In this document: piece by piece, positions 42,177 through 51,144 of the stretch
Position numbering within the stretch: the stretch's first letter is position 1
Layout: each line of letters begins with the position of its first letter
Assembly: GCA_964640085.1 (NCBI GenBank)
Contig: CAZXFA010000010.1
Coordinates: forward strand, 13,747-77,746
Direction of reading: 5' to 3'
DNA length: 64,000 nucleotides
DNA from: CAZXFA01 sp964640085
GTDB taxonomy: Bacteria > Actinomycetota > UBA4738 > HRBIN12
Notes under the pieces: generated by a model
What the model saw: the letters and a program-made list of their open reading frames with translations, nothing else
The model's database searches: none
Told to the model about the DNA's origin: nothing
Program-made: the position numbers and the translations under genes

Positions 42177-43625
42177 GTGGCAGACGCGCTCCAGAACTAC
42201 ATCGACGGCAAGTGGGTCGACGCCGCCGACGGCGAGCGGTTCGACGTGTTCGACCCGGCGACCGGCGAGGTGATCGCCACGGCGCCGCACTCCAAGCCGG
42301 CCGACGTGGACCGGGCCGTGGCGGCCGCGCGCCGGGCCTTCGACGAGGGGACGTGGTGGCCCGGGTCTTCGGCCCGCGAGCGCGGCCGCATCCTGCTGCG
42401 TGCCTCCGAGATCATCCGCCGCGAGCACGAGCGGTTGGCCCAGCTGGAGTCGATGGATTCGGGCAAGCCGATCGGCGACGCGCGCGAGGACATCAACGAG
42501 GTCGCCTTCATGTTCGAGTACTACGGAGGGTGGGCGACGAAGATCGACGGGGACGTCCATCACCTCTCCCGTGATGCGATGTTCATGGTGTGGAAGGAGC
42601 CGATGGGCGTGGCCGTCGGCATCACGCCATGGAACTACCCGATGATGATGGCGTCGCAGAAGGCCGCTGCGGCCCTGTCCGTCGGGTGCACGTTCATCCT
42701 CAAACCTCCCGAGCAGACCCCGCTCACCTGCTTGGAGCTGCCGAAGATCCTCGAGGAGGCCGGCCTGCCGGCAGGGGTGTTCCACGTGCTGACCGGGTTC
42801 GGCGAGACGGCGGGCGCGCCGCTCGTCGCCCACCCGGGTGTGGACAAGGTCACGTTCACCGGTTCGAAGGAGGTCGGCAGGCTCATCATGAAGAGCGGCG
42901 CCGACACGCTGAAGCGCGTCACACTCGAGCTCGGCGGCAAGTCGCCGAACATCGTCTTCTCCGATGCAGACTTCGACGCGGCGGTCGAGGGCTCGTGTAA
43001 CGGCGTGTTCTGGAACCAGGGCGAGATCTGTTCGGCGGGCACACGGGTGTTCGTCGACCGCGGGATCTACGACGACACGATGAACGCGTTCATCGACCGG
43101 TGCTCGCGGATCAGGCTGGGGGACGGGCGCGACGAGTCGACGTCGATGGGTCCCCTCGTGTCCAAGGAACAGCTCGAGCGGGTCCAGCGCTACATCGAGA
43201 TCGGGCAACAGGAGGCCAGGCTCGCGGCCCAGGGGGAGCGACCGTCGGACGCGCGGCTCGCGGGCGGGTACTTCGTGCCGCCGACGGTCTTCGCCGACGT
43301 CGACAACCGCGCCACGATCGCCCGGGAGGAGATCTTCGGCCCGGTGATGTCGGTGATCCCCTTCGGCGACGTGGGCGAGGTCGTGCGGATGTCCAACGAT
43401 AACGAGTACGGGCTGGCGGCGGCGATCTGGACCACGGACATCAAGAAGGCGCTGACCACCGCGCGTGCGATCCGGGCCGGCATCGTGTGGATCAACGACA
43501 CGCAGCCGGCGCCGACCGAGATGCCGTGGGGCGGCTACAAGCAGTCGGGCGTGGGCCGTGAGCTCGGCAAGGAGGGCGTGGAGGACTTCCTCGAGAAGAA
43601 GTCCGTCTACCTCAACCTGGGTTGA
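42177..43625 (+). CDS. NAD(P)-dependent aldehyde dehydrogenase (betaine-aldehyde type)
   Basis: A 482-residue enzyme oxidising an aldehyde to its acid. GITPWNYPMMMASQKAAAAL, FTGSKEVGRLIM, the catalytic Glu in LELGGKSPN and the nucleophile Cys in NQGEICSAGTRVFV are present, as is EEIFGPVMSVIPF. The overall style (YIDGKWVDAADGERFDVFDP at the start) is close to betaine-aldehyde and aminobutyraldehyde dehydrogenases. The next gene is a polyamine-type ABC ATPase, which supports an amino-aldehyde substrate. Control by the BetI-like TetR at 56186-56845 is inferred from the operator overlapping its promoter. Confidence 0.9.
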   Translation: MADALQNYIDGKWVDAADGERFDVFDPATGEVIATAPHSKPADVDRAVAAARRAFDEGTWWPGSSARERGRILLRASEIIRREHERLAQLESMDSGKPIGDAREDINEVAFMFEYYGGWATKIDGDVHHLSRDAMFMVWKEPMGVAVGITPWNYPMMMASQKAAAALSVGCTFILKPPEQTPLTCLELPKILEEAGLPAGVFHVLTGFGETAGAPLVAHPGVDKVTFTGSKEVGRLIMKSGADTLKRVTLELGGKSPNIVFSDADFDAAVEGSCNGVFWNQGEICSAGTRVFVDRGIYDDTMNAFIDRCSRIRLGDGRDESTSMGPLVSKEQLERVQRYIEIGQQEARLAAQGERPSDARLAGGYFVPPTVFADVDNRATIAREEIFGPVMSVIPFGDVGEVVRMSNDNEYGLAAAIWTTDIKKALTTARAIRAGIVWINDTQPAPTEMPWGGYKQSGVGRELGKEGVEDFLEKKSVYLNLG

Positions 43626-43643
43626 GCAGTCCCGTGCCGGAAC

Positions 43644-43659
43644 TTGAACGGCCATGCAA
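43644..43659. promoter_or_regulatory. Imperfect TTGAAC-type operator before potA
   Basis: TTGAAC-GGCC-ATGCAA has one perfect half and a 4-of-6 match in the other. It is 18 bases upstream of the -10-like TATCCT (43678-43683), which ends 9 bases before the potA ATG. Confidence 0.4.
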
Positions 43660-43692
43660 GCCCGAAGCCTGGTCGTGTATCCTCCGCCCTGC

Positions 43693-44817
43693 ATGGCTGG
43701 TGGAGAGGTCGTCCTCGTCGATCTGGTCAAACGCTTCGCTGACGTGACCGCCGTCGACGGGATCGACCTGGACATGCCGCCCGGTGAGTTCTTCTCGCTG
43801 CTGGGTCCCTCGGGCTGCGGGAAGACGACCACCCTCCGGCTGATCGCTGGGTTCGAACGACCGGACGAAGGGCAGATCCTGCTCGACGGGGTCGACATGG
43901 CCCAGACGCCGCCCCACAAGCGCAACGTGAACACCGTCTTCCAGAACTACGCGCTGTTCCCTCATCTCTCGGTGGCCGATAACGTCGGGTTCGGCCTGCG
44001 GTACAAGGACGTCACCAAGCAGGAGGCGCGGAAGAAGATCGCCGAGGCGCTCGAGCTGGTGCGCATGTCCGGGCTCGAGCGACGTCGGCCATCGCAGCTG
44101 TCGGGTGGCCAGCAGCAGCGCGTGGCGTTGGCGCGGGCGCTGGTCCTGAACCCGGCGGTCCTCCTGTTGGACGAGCCGCTCGGGGCGCTGGACGCCAAGC
44201 TGCGCAAGGCCCTGCAGATCGAGCTCAAGGCCCTCCAGGAAGAGGTGGGCGTCACGTTCGTCTACGTGACCCACGACCAGGAGGAGGCGCTCACGATGTC
44301 CGACCGCCTCGCCGTGATGAGCAACGGCCGGGTCGAGCAGGTCGGCACCCCATCGGAGGTCTACGAGGAGCCCACCACCACCTACGTGGCCGACTTCCTC
44401 GGCGTCTCGAACCTGATGGACGCGCATGCCGACGGGGCCGACACGCGGGGTCACGCGAAGCTCCGGCTGGGCGAGTTCGATCTCTCGGCCGCCCGCGGCG
44501 ACACCGACGCGCTCGGCGCCGTGAAGGTGGTGATCCGCCCGGAGCGGGTCCACCTGGAGGAGGCGGGATCCGGCGGCGAGAACCGCGTGCCCGGCATGGT
44601 CGAGCGGGTCGTGTACGTCGGCTCGACGATGCAGGTCATCGTGCACCTGGCCCCCGGGCAGACCCTCCAAGCATGGATCCAGAACCGTGGCGAGGGGTTG
44701 CCGTACGCCCAGGGGCATCCGGTGGCGGTGCATCTCCCCGCCGAGGCGCTCCGCATCTTGACCGATACGATCCCCGCGGCGCCGATCGAGCAGGACGACG
44801 GCGCCGCGGTCTCGTAG
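43693..44817 (+). CDS. potA: Polyamine-type ABC transporter ATPase
   Basis: A 374-residue ATPase. The nucleotide-binding domain (residues about 5-240) has Walker A LLGPSGCGKTTTL, signature SQLSGGQQQR, Walker B LLLDEPLGALD and the switch His in YVTHDQEEAL. A TOBE_2 domain follows (about 280-360, VVIRPERVHLEE). This two-domain form is typical of PotA. It would energise uptake through the PotB/PotC permeases encoded convergently next to it. The ATG at 43693 is chosen by alignment with the family; an earlier in-frame ATG at 43654 is unlikely because it lies in the operator region. Confidence 0.9.
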   Translation: MAGGEVVLVDLVKRFADVTAVDGIDLDMPPGEFFSLLGPSGCGKTTTLRLIAGFERPDEGQILLDGVDMAQTPPHKRNVNTVFQNYALFPHLSVADNVGFGLRYKDVTKQEARKKIAEALELVRMSGLERRRPSQLSGGQQQRVALARALVLNPAVLLLDEPLGALDAKLRKALQIELKALQEEVGVTFVYVTHDQEEALTMSDRLAVMSNGRVEQVGTPSEVYEEPTTTYVADFLGVSNLMDAHADGADTRGHAKLRLGEFDLSAARGDTDALGAVKVVIRPERVHLEEAGSGGENRVPGMVERVVYVGSTMQVIVHLAPGQTLQAWIQNRGEGLPYAQGHPVAVHLPAEALRILTDTIPAAPIEQDDGAAVS

Positions 44818-44823
44818 CGCCTC

Positions 44824-45759
44824 TCAGAACTCCCAGCGGGACAGCGACTCCACGCCGCCGGCCACCGTCGGATCGCGCCGACGGAACAGCCGGAGCGACA
44901 GCCCGGCGACCGTGACCGCGACGAGGGTGGCGAACAGCATGAGGCTCGCCAGTGCGTTCAGGGCGGGCGACGGCGCGAGCCGGGCCGTCGAGTACAGACG
45001 CACGGGGATCGTCACGCTGCTCTGGCCGGACACCAGGAACTGGCTGATCACGAAGTCGTCGATCGACAAGGCGAACACGATTGCGAACGCGGCGAAGATG
45101 GCGGGTGCCAGCATCGGGAGCAGGACCCGTTTGAGCGCCTCGAGTTGCGAGGCGCCCAGGTCCATCGCGGCCTCCTCGTACTGCCGACCGATCGCGAACA
45201 GGCGTCCTCGGATGATGATGACCACGAACGAGATCGAGAACGTCACGTGCCCCAGGAACTGGGCCCAGGTGCCGAACGGCACGAAGTCGTACATGTGGGC
45301 GAACACGAGGAACAGTGCCACGCCCATCACGATCTCTGGCGTGACGAGCGGGAACAGCATCAGGAAGTTCGCCGGCTTGGCCCCTCGTCCGCGCCAGCGG
45401 GCCAGGCCGATCGCGAGCGCGACGCCGATCGGCGTGGCCACGAGCATCGTGAGCGCGGCCAGGCGCAGGCTCTGGAGCAGGGCCAGCCACAGGGACGGGT
45501 CGTGCAGGACGGAGAGGTCGGGGTCCCCCGTGTACCAGCGCAGCGAGAACCCCTGCCAGACGCTCCGCGACCGCCCCGCGTTGAACGAGAACTGGACCGC
45601 GATCACGACCGGGGTGAGCGACCAGACGATGTACCCGACGGTGATCAGCACCAAGAACCGGGGCCGGTTCCACGGATTCGCGAACCACCCGCGGATGCGT
45701 CCGGCGATCGTCGTCCGCGGGGCGGTGACGACCGTGGCCGCGCGCGCGTCGACGGTCAC
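44824..45759 (-). CDS. potC: Polyamine-type ABC transporter permease (PotC-like)
   Basis: A 311-residue inner-membrane permease with six helices and the binding-protein-transporter loop EEAAMDLGASQLEALKRVLLPMLAPAI, whose EAA motif contacts the ATPase. The GTG start overlaps the potB-like TGA by 4 bases. It ends 6 bases after the convergent potA-like gene. The order substrate protein, PotB, PotC is the usual order of the pot operon apart from the separate ATPase. Confidence 0.88.
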   Translation of the reverse strand: MTVDARAATVVTAPRTTIAGRIRGWFANPWNRPRFLVLITVGYIVWSLTPVVIAVQFSFNAGRSRSVWQGFSLRWYTGDPDLSVLHDPSLWLALLQSLRLAALTMLVATPIGVALAIGLARWRGRGAKPANFLMLFPLVTPEIVMGVALFLVFAHMYDFVPFGTWAQFLGHVTFSISFVVIIIRGRLFAIGRQYEEAAMDLGASQLEALKRVLLPMLAPAIFAAFAIVFALSIDDFVISQFLVSGQSSVTIPVRLYSTARLAPSPALNALASLMLFATLVAVTVAGLSLRLFRRRDPTVAGGVESLSRWEF

Positions 45760-46685
45760 GTCACGGCCTCCCGGGTGGCGCGGGCCACGCTGATCAGGTA
45801 GTAGGTCATCAGCACCGCGACGAACAACATCAGGACGATGGTGAGCGCGGCGCCCTTCCCGCCTGCACTCGTGCTGCTCAGGATGAACAGGCTGATGTCG
45901 TTGCCGATCATCCGGGTGCGAGGCGACCCGGAGAGCAGATCCGGCGTGTAGTAGTCGCCGAACATGGGCAGCGTGATGATCACGGCGCCGGCGAGGATCC
46001 CCTGCTTCGAGAGGGGGAGCGTGACCCGCATGAACGCGCGGAACGGCCCGGCGCCCAGGTCCCGGGCCGCCTCGAGCACGTCCTTGTCGATCCGGTCCAG
46101 GGCCGCGTACAGGGGGAGGATGAACCAGGGGATGTACCCGTACACGAGCCCCAGGACCACGGTCTCGTGGTGGCCGGCCAGCCAGTTCCGCGGCTCTTGG
46201 AGGAGGCCGAACGCCATGAGTAGGCTGTTCATCTGCCCGTCGACGTCGAGCACGTTTACCCACGCGAGCATCCGCATCAGGTAGTTGATCCAGAACGGTG
46301 CCAGCAGGAGCAGGAGGAACAGACCCTTCCACCGCCCCGCCCGACGGGCGACGAAGTAGGAGACGGGGTAGCCGATCAGGATGCACAGGCCGCTGGCGGC
46401 GACCACGTACGCGATCGTCCGCAGGAAGGTCGGCCCGAGCGGCCCGCCGAAGATGTCTCGGAACACGTCCCCGAACACCGAGGGATCCCAGTAGTAGGGA
46501 TTGAACTCGGGGACCGCCGACAGGAAGATCGGATCCAGCCGGCCCATCGCGACCGCGAAGATCGCGTAGAAGGGCATGACGAACAGGAGCAGCAACCACA
46601 GGACCCCCGGGACCGACAGGCCCTTCCACAGCGTCGGATGCTCGCCGACGATCCCGGTCCGCGCGACGATCCTGCTCCCGGCCAC
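45756..46685 (-). CDS. potB: Polyamine-type ABC transporter permease (PotB-like)
   Basis: A 309-residue permease with about six membrane helices. It has the EAA loop LEAARDLGAGPFRAFMRVTLPLSKQGI and the PotB-like segments LAPFWINYLMRMLAWVNVLD and MFGDYYTPDLLSG. It lies 53 bases after the substrate-binding protein gene and is translationally coupled to the potC-like gene. A GTG start at 46685 is used; no strong ribosome-binding site is visible. Confidence 0.88.
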   Translation of the reverse strand: MAGSRIVARTGIVGEHPTLWKGLSVPGVLWLLLLFVMPFYAIFAVAMGRLDPIFLSAVPEFNPYYWDPSVFGDVFRDIFGGPLGPTFLRTIAYVVAASGLCILIGYPVSYFVARRAGRWKGLFLLLLLAPFWINYLMRMLAWVNVLDVDGQMNSLLMAFGLLQEPRNWLAGHHETVVLGLVYGYIPWFILPLYAALDRIDKDVLEAARDLGAGPFRAFMRVTLPLSKQGILAGAVIITLPMFGDYYTPDLLSGSPRTRMIGNDISLFILSSTSAGGKGAALTIVLMLFVAVLMTYYLISVARATREAVT

Positions 46686-46738
46686 GGGCTCCTACCGGCC
46701 CCCGGTACCTTGCACGCGCCCTTGAGCCCCGTCCGTCG

Positions 46739-48070
46739 TCAGCCGGCCTGGACGCGCGACCAGGCGTCGAGCCACATGAGCTCGGCCTCGGGGGTTAGCT
46801 CGCGGGGGATGATCGCCATCGGCTGCTCGAAGTCCTCCTGCCGCACGATCGCGGAGGACAGCCACTCGGCTACCCACCCGTCGGCGACCAGCCCGTCGGG
46901 ATCCAGACCGGTCTGCGGCGGCTGGTAGCCCACCCAGCCGAAGTTGTCCACGGCGTTCTTCTCCTCGAGCATGAAGTTCAGGAACGCGTGTGCGAGCACC
47001 GGGTTCTGTGCTCCCTTCACGATCGCCAGGCAGTCGTTGCCGATCAGGCCGCCGACGGTCGAGCCCGACATGTTCGGCGGCCATGCGTACCGAGCCACGG
47101 CGGGATCGTCCCCCTCGGGGAAGTAGTAGGGGGTGGCGACCATGTCACCGGACCACGCGTGGTGCAAGCCGAACTTGCCCTCCGGGAGCTTCGCATAGGC
47201 ACCGTCGATCGTGAACCGCAGGTTCATCGTCCGCACCGCTTCCACGACCGCGTCCGCCGCCGCGGAGATCTCGGCCTCGCCCGCGCCGAACGGATCGGCA
47301 ACGCCGTTCCGGGCCATCGCGGCGGCCAGCGTCTCCTCGAAGTCGTCGTACATCCCCGTGATGCCCTGGTACTTCGTGTTCCAGAACACGTCCCACGGGT
47401 TCGACGTCTCCACATCGGCCGAGTCGACCAAGTCGGTGCGCCAGCCGATCCCGGTTTGGTACACGGTGTACGGAACCGAATAGCGCGATCCCTGGTCGTA
47501 GAAGGGGTTGGCGAGCGTGGGCCACACGTTGGCCTGGAGGTTCGTCAGGTAATCGTGGTTCAGCGGCTGGAGCAGACGGCCGGCCACGATCTTGCCGATG
47601 TTCTCCGAGGTCGGGAAGAAGACGTCGACCTGGAGCTCGCCCGTCTGGAGCTTCCGGAACGCCTCTTCCATGTTGTAGAAGGTCGTGAGTTCGACCTCCA
47701 CGCCGAACTCCTCACCGAACCGCCTGTAGACCCGTGGCCACAGGTAGTCGGCCCAGTTGTAGATCCGCAGGGGCCCGGCCTCGGGCTCGAGCCCCGAGGC
47801 GATCGGCGGGTTGTCGTCGAAGATCGGCTGCTCGACCGGGTTGTCCGGGGTCCCCACCAGGACGCCCGGGGTCTCCGGTCCCGTCTCGCCGCCGCCTCCG
47901 GTCGCGCCCGTCTGACCCGGTTCGACCGTCGTGTCCGGCTCCCGCTCGCCGCACGCCGCCAGGATCGCGCTCAACGAGGGGAGCGCCACCGCCGCGCCCA
48001 TGGACCTCCGCAGGAACTGCCGACGGTCGAGTCGGCTCCCCAGGAAGGGGTCTCGAGGGTGGTACGCCAT
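46739..48070 (-). CDS. potD: Tat-exported polyamine-type substrate-binding lipoprotein (PotD-like)
   Basis: A 443-residue binding protein. The N-terminus has a twin-arginine signal (LDRRQFLRRSMGAAVALP) ending in a lipobox Cys (LSAILAAC), then a Gly-Thr-rich spacer and a PotD fold. NWADYLWPRVYRRF, SENIGKIVAGRLLQPL, YSVPYTVYQTGIGW and the C-terminal NFGWVGYQPPQ are PotD-like. Export by Tat suggests that it folds in the cytoplasm. Ligand identity (putrescine, spermidine or another amine) cannot be read directly. The ATG follows GGAGGCAGATGAC, and a TTGAAC-type operator lies 40 bases upstream. Confidence 0.88.
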   Translation of the reverse strand: MAYHPRDPFLGSRLDRRQFLRRSMGAAVALPSLSAILAACGEREPDTTVEPGQTGATGGGGETGPETPGVLVGTPDNPVEQPIFDDNPPIASGLEPEAGPLRIYNWADYLWPRVYRRFGEEFGVEVELTTFYNMEEAFRKLQTGELQVDVFFPTSENIGKIVAGRLLQPLNHDYLTNLQANVWPTLANPFYDQGSRYSVPYTVYQTGIGWRTDLVDSADVETSNPWDVFWNTKYQGITGMYDDFEETLAAAMARNGVADPFGAGEAEISAAADAVVEAVRTMNLRFTIDGAYAKLPEGKFGLHHAWSGDMVATPYYFPEGDDPAVARYAWPPNMSGSTVGGLIGNDCLAIVKGAQNPVLAHAFLNFMLEEKNAVDNFGWVGYQPPQTGLDPDGLVADGWVAEWLSSAIVRQEDFEQPMAIIPRELTPEAELMWLDAWSRVQAG

Positions 48071-48110
48071 GTCATCTGCCTCCTCGGTCCGAGCGGGCGG
48101 GCGCGAGCCT

Positions 48111-48126
48111 TTGACTCAGGGTTCAA
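48111..48126. promoter_or_regulatory. TTGAAC-type operator before potD
   Basis: TTGACT-CAGG-GTTCAA has one perfect half (GTTCAA) and a 4-of-6 first half, located 40 bases upstream of the potD start in the divergent region. Confidence 0.5.
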
Positions 48127-48168
48127 ACCTTGCCACAGGCGACCGGGTCACCGCAAGGCAGCCCGCTC

Positions 48169-48199
48169 CTGAACCGCGCTTCAGCGTGGCCGGTATGAT
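48169..48199 (+). promoter_or_regulatory. Operator and -10 of the enoyl-CoA hydratase operon
   Basis: CTGAAC-CGCG-CTTCAG (48169-48184) is followed after 9 bases by TATGAT (48194-48199), a good -10 box lying 9 bases before the ATG at 48209. The operator would sit over the -35 region. The same 9-base spacing is seen at the acyl-CoA dehydrogenase promoter. Confidence 0.62.
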
Positions 48200-48208
48200 G
48201 CAGCCCGC

Positions 48209-49042
48209 ATGGCCCCCTCGATCCCGGAATCGCCGCTGCTCGTCGAGGATCTCGGCCCGATCCGCCGGCTCACGCTCAACCGCCCCGCCTCCCTGAACGC
48301 GCTCAACGGCGAGCTGATGGACGCGCTGCTGGCCGCCATCGAGGGGTCCGCCGACGATGGGTCGGTCCGCGTCGTGATCCTCCGCGGGGCGGGGCGGGCC
48401 TTCTGCGCCGGCTACGACCTCAACGAGGACGCCGCCGGTGGGCGGATGGACTCGGCCGAGTGGCACCGCGTGCTCAAGCACGACAACGATCGGATGCTGC
48501 GGATCTGGGAGCATCCGAAGCCCGTGATGGCCAGCGTCCACGGCTACTGCCTGGCCGGCGGGACCGACCTCATGCTCGCCTGCGATCTGGCCGTCGCCGC
48601 CGATGACGCGATGTTCGGGTACGTGGACGTCCGGTTCGGGTCCGGGGTGGTCTCGATGTTCCTGCCTTGGGTGGTCGGTGCCCGAGCCGCCAAGGAGCTG
48701 CTGCTCACGGGCGAGGACCGGGTTCCCGCCTCCGAGGCGCTCCGGTTCGGGCTGGTGAACCGGGTGGTTCCCCGGGACGAGCTCGACGCGGCCACCCTGG
48801 CGCTGGCCCAGGAGATCGCCAAGAACGAGCCTTGGGTCGTGCAGGCGACCAAGCGCTCGGTGAACCGGGCGTGGGAGGTGGCCGGGTTCCGCGAAGCGAT
48901 GGAGGCCAACGTCGAGATCGACGTGATGATCGAGGCTGCGAACCTCCCGGCCCGGGACGACTTCCGCCGAATCACGCAGGAGCAGGGTCTCAAGGCGGCG
49001 ATCGCCTGGCGAGACGCGCGGTACCGCGAGGGGAACCCGTGA
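48209..49042 (+). CDS. Enoyl-CoA hydratase/isomerase-family protein
   Basis: A 277-residue crotonase. The oxyanion-hole segments AFCAGYDL and GYCLAGGTDLMLACDL are intact. The first usual catalytic Glu region reads YVDVRFGSGVVSMFLPW, where typical hydratases have Glu residues near GxxPGxGG, so hydratase activity is uncertain and the protein may be a variant crotonase. It is the first gene of an operon with an NDP-forming acyl-CoA synthetase and a DMT transporter, each joined by 4-base overlaps. Confidence 0.85.
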   Translation: MAPSIPESPLLVEDLGPIRRLTLNRPASLNALNGELMDALLAAIEGSADDGSVRVVILRGAGRAFCAGYDLNEDAAGGRMDSAEWHRVLKHDNDRMLRIWEHPKPVMASVHGYCLAGGTDLMLACDLAVAADDAMFGYVDVRFGSGVVSMFLPWVVGARAAKELLLTGEDRVPASEALRFGLVNRVVPRDELDAATLALAQEIAKNEPWVVQATKRSVNRAWEVAGFREAMEANVEIDVMIEAANLPARDDFRRITQEQGLKAAIAWRDARYREGNP

Positions 49043-51144
49043 CCGCTTGGGATCTCGGCGCGCTCCTCGCGCCGAGGTCGATCGCCATCGTCGGCGCCTC
49101 CGAGTCGCCCGATTCGTGGGCGCCCGAGATCCATCGCTCCCTCCGGCATCTCGGGTTCGACGGGGAGCTGTACCCGATCAACCCGAAGTACGACGAGGTC
49201 TGGGGACGACCGTGTCTCGGCGGGATCGCCGAGCTGCCGCCGGGCGGCGTCGACCTGCTCGTGTTCGTGATCCCGGCCCGGGCGGTGGTCCGGATGATCG
49301 ACGACTGTTCCCGAGCTGGGGTGCGCTCGATCATGGTCGTGTCCTCGGGGTTCGCCGAGGCGGGCGAAGGCGGGAAGGCGCTCCAGGAGGAGCTCCGAGG
49401 GGCCGCCCTCCGGAACCGGATCCCCATCCTCGGACCCAACGTGGAAGGGTTCGTGAACCACGTCGACGGCGTGGCACCGTACGGGACGACGCCGCCGCCC
49501 GAGCCGATCCCGGGCTCGATCTCGGTGATCAGCCAGAGCGGGACGGTCGCCTGGACGATGGGACAGCTCGCCTCCGACCGCGGCGTGGGCCTGCGGATCC
49601 TGCTCGGCGTGGGGAACGAGGCGGTCCTCGGGCTCGGCGAGATGTTCGAGTGGGCCGCGGAGGATCGGCACACGCGGGTGGTCGCCTCCTACCTGGAGAC
49701 GATGCGAGACGTGGAGGCCATCGGTCGCGGGCTCGATGCGCTCCGCGCGGCAACGGTCCCCGTCCTCGTGTGCGCGCCCGCGGGTCGGAGCGAGGCCGCC
49801 CGGCGCTCGATCGTCGCCCACACCGGGGCGCTGGCGGGCAACACGGCCCTGCGCGACGCGTGGCTGGGCGGTCGGGGCGCGATCCTGGTCGAGGATCCGG
49901 TGACGATGTTCGAGGCCGCTGTCCTGCTCACGTACCATCGCAGGCTGCGGACGCACGGTGTGGCGGCGGCGCTCCAGTCCGGCGGGGCCTGCACGTTGTT
50001 CGCGGAGGCCAGCGGAGCCCAGGCGCTCTCCCTCCCCGAGCTGGCGCCGGCGACCAGGGCGAAGCTCCGACAGGCTCTGCCGCACTTCGCCTCGCAGAAC
50101 AACCCGCTCGACGTCACGGGCCAGGCGGCGGTGGAGACCGAGATGTTCGCCGGCGCGCTCGAGGCGCTTGCCGAGGATCCACAGGTGGGCTTCGTGGCCT
50201 TCGACGCGTTCCCCCCTCGACTGGAGGACGAGGGGGTGTGGGCGGAGCCCGTGCTCCGAGCGGCCCGGGAGCTCCAGCGGAGGACGGGGGTCGTGTTCGC
50301 CTCGGTCGCGATGAGCGCCCTGTCCTACGGCACCGCTGCCCGGCGCTTCGTGGAGCGCGCCCGGCTCCCCTTCCTCCAGGGTCATCGGGCGACCGCCGGT
50401 GCGATCCGCGCGCTCGTCGATCTCCAAGGGGTGCGCCGGCGGGCGGTCGTGGACCTCCCTCCCCATCCGAACCGGACGAAGGCGCTGCGGGTGCTTCGGG
50501 GACGCTCGGGCCCGCTCGACGAGGCGCTCGGGGCCCGGCTGCTCGAGCTCTACGGCGTGCGGCGCCCGAGGGAGGTCGTGGTGCGGACCCCGGAAGCCGC
50601 GGCTCGAGCCGCCCGCTCGCTGGGGTTCCCGGTGGCGGTGAAGGCCCTCGCCGCCGAGCTGCCGCACAAGGCAAAGCTCGGCGGGGTCCGGCTCGGCCTG
50701 TCGAACGCGACGGACGTCGAGGTCGCCGCCGCCGAGGTCCTCCAGGCGGCCCGTCGGGCTGGCGCCAGGACGCCGCGGACGCTCGTCCAGCGGATGGCGA
50801 GCGGGGCCGAGGTCCTGGTCGGTGCCGTGGTCGACGATCGGTTCGGCGCCCTGGTGACGGCTCGTCCGGGCGGGGCGGTGGCCGAGGCGGGGAGCGCGGT
50901 GTTCGTCCCGGCACCCCTCACACCCGCGCAGGCTCGCCGCTACGCCGAGGAGCAGGGCGCCCGGTGCGGGCTCGACCTGCAGCGCCACGACGTGCGGGCC
51001 TTCGCTCGCGCGCTGACCGGGATCGCGCGGGCGGCGCACGACCTGCGCGACCGGTTGGCCTCGCTGGAGGCCAATCCTCTGCTGGTCGGGGAGCGGGGGG
51101 CGGTCGCCGTGGACGCGCTGGCCGAGGCCCGGTCGCCCCGGTGA
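49039..51144 (+). CDS. NDP-forming acyl-CoA synthetase (fused alpha-beta)
   Basis: A 701-residue enzyme of the ADP-forming acetyl-CoA synthetase family. The CoA-binding domain (about residues 1-140, APRSIAIVGASESPDSW) and succinyl-CoA-ligase-like domains (about 150-460) include the likely phospho-His in SIVAHTGALAGN. An ATP-grasp domain follows (about 480-700, GFPVAVKALAAELPHKAKLGGV). It makes or breaks an acyl-CoA using ATP/ADP and phosphate. The GTG overlaps the stop of the crotonase gene, so both probably act on the same acyl-CoA. A second enzyme of this family is encoded at 58656-60776. Confidence 0.88.
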   Translation: MTAWDLGALLAPRSIAIVGASESPDSWAPEIHRSLRHLGFDGELYPINPKYDEVWGRPCLGGIAELPPGGVDLLVFVIPARAVVRMIDDCSRAGVRSIMVVSSGFAEAGEGGKALQEELRGAALRNRIPILGPNVEGFVNHVDGVAPYGTTPPPEPIPGSISVISQSGTVAWTMGQLASDRGVGLRILLGVGNEAVLGLGEMFEWAAEDRHTRVVASYLETMRDVEAIGRGLDALRAATVPVLVCAPAGRSEAARRSIVAHTGALAGNTALRDAWLGGRGAILVEDPVTMFEAAVLLTYHRRLRTHGVAAALQSGGACTLFAEASGAQALSLPELAPATRAKLRQALPHFASQNNPLDVTGQAAVETEMFAGALEALAEDPQVGFVAFDAFPPRLEDEGVWAEPVLRAARELQRRTGVVFASVAMSALSYGTAARRFVERARLPFLQGHRATAGAIRALVDLQGVRRRAVVDLPPHPNRTKALRVLRGRSGPLDEALGARLLELYGVRRPREVVVRTPEAAARAARSLGFPVAVKALAAELPHKAKLGGVRLGLSNATDVEVAAAEVLQAARRAGARTPRTLVQRMASGAEVLVGAVVDDRFGALVTARPGGAVAEAGSAVFVPAPLTPAQARRYAEEQGARCGLDLQRHDVRAFARALTGIARAAHDLRDRLASLEANPLLVGERGAVAVDALAEARSPR

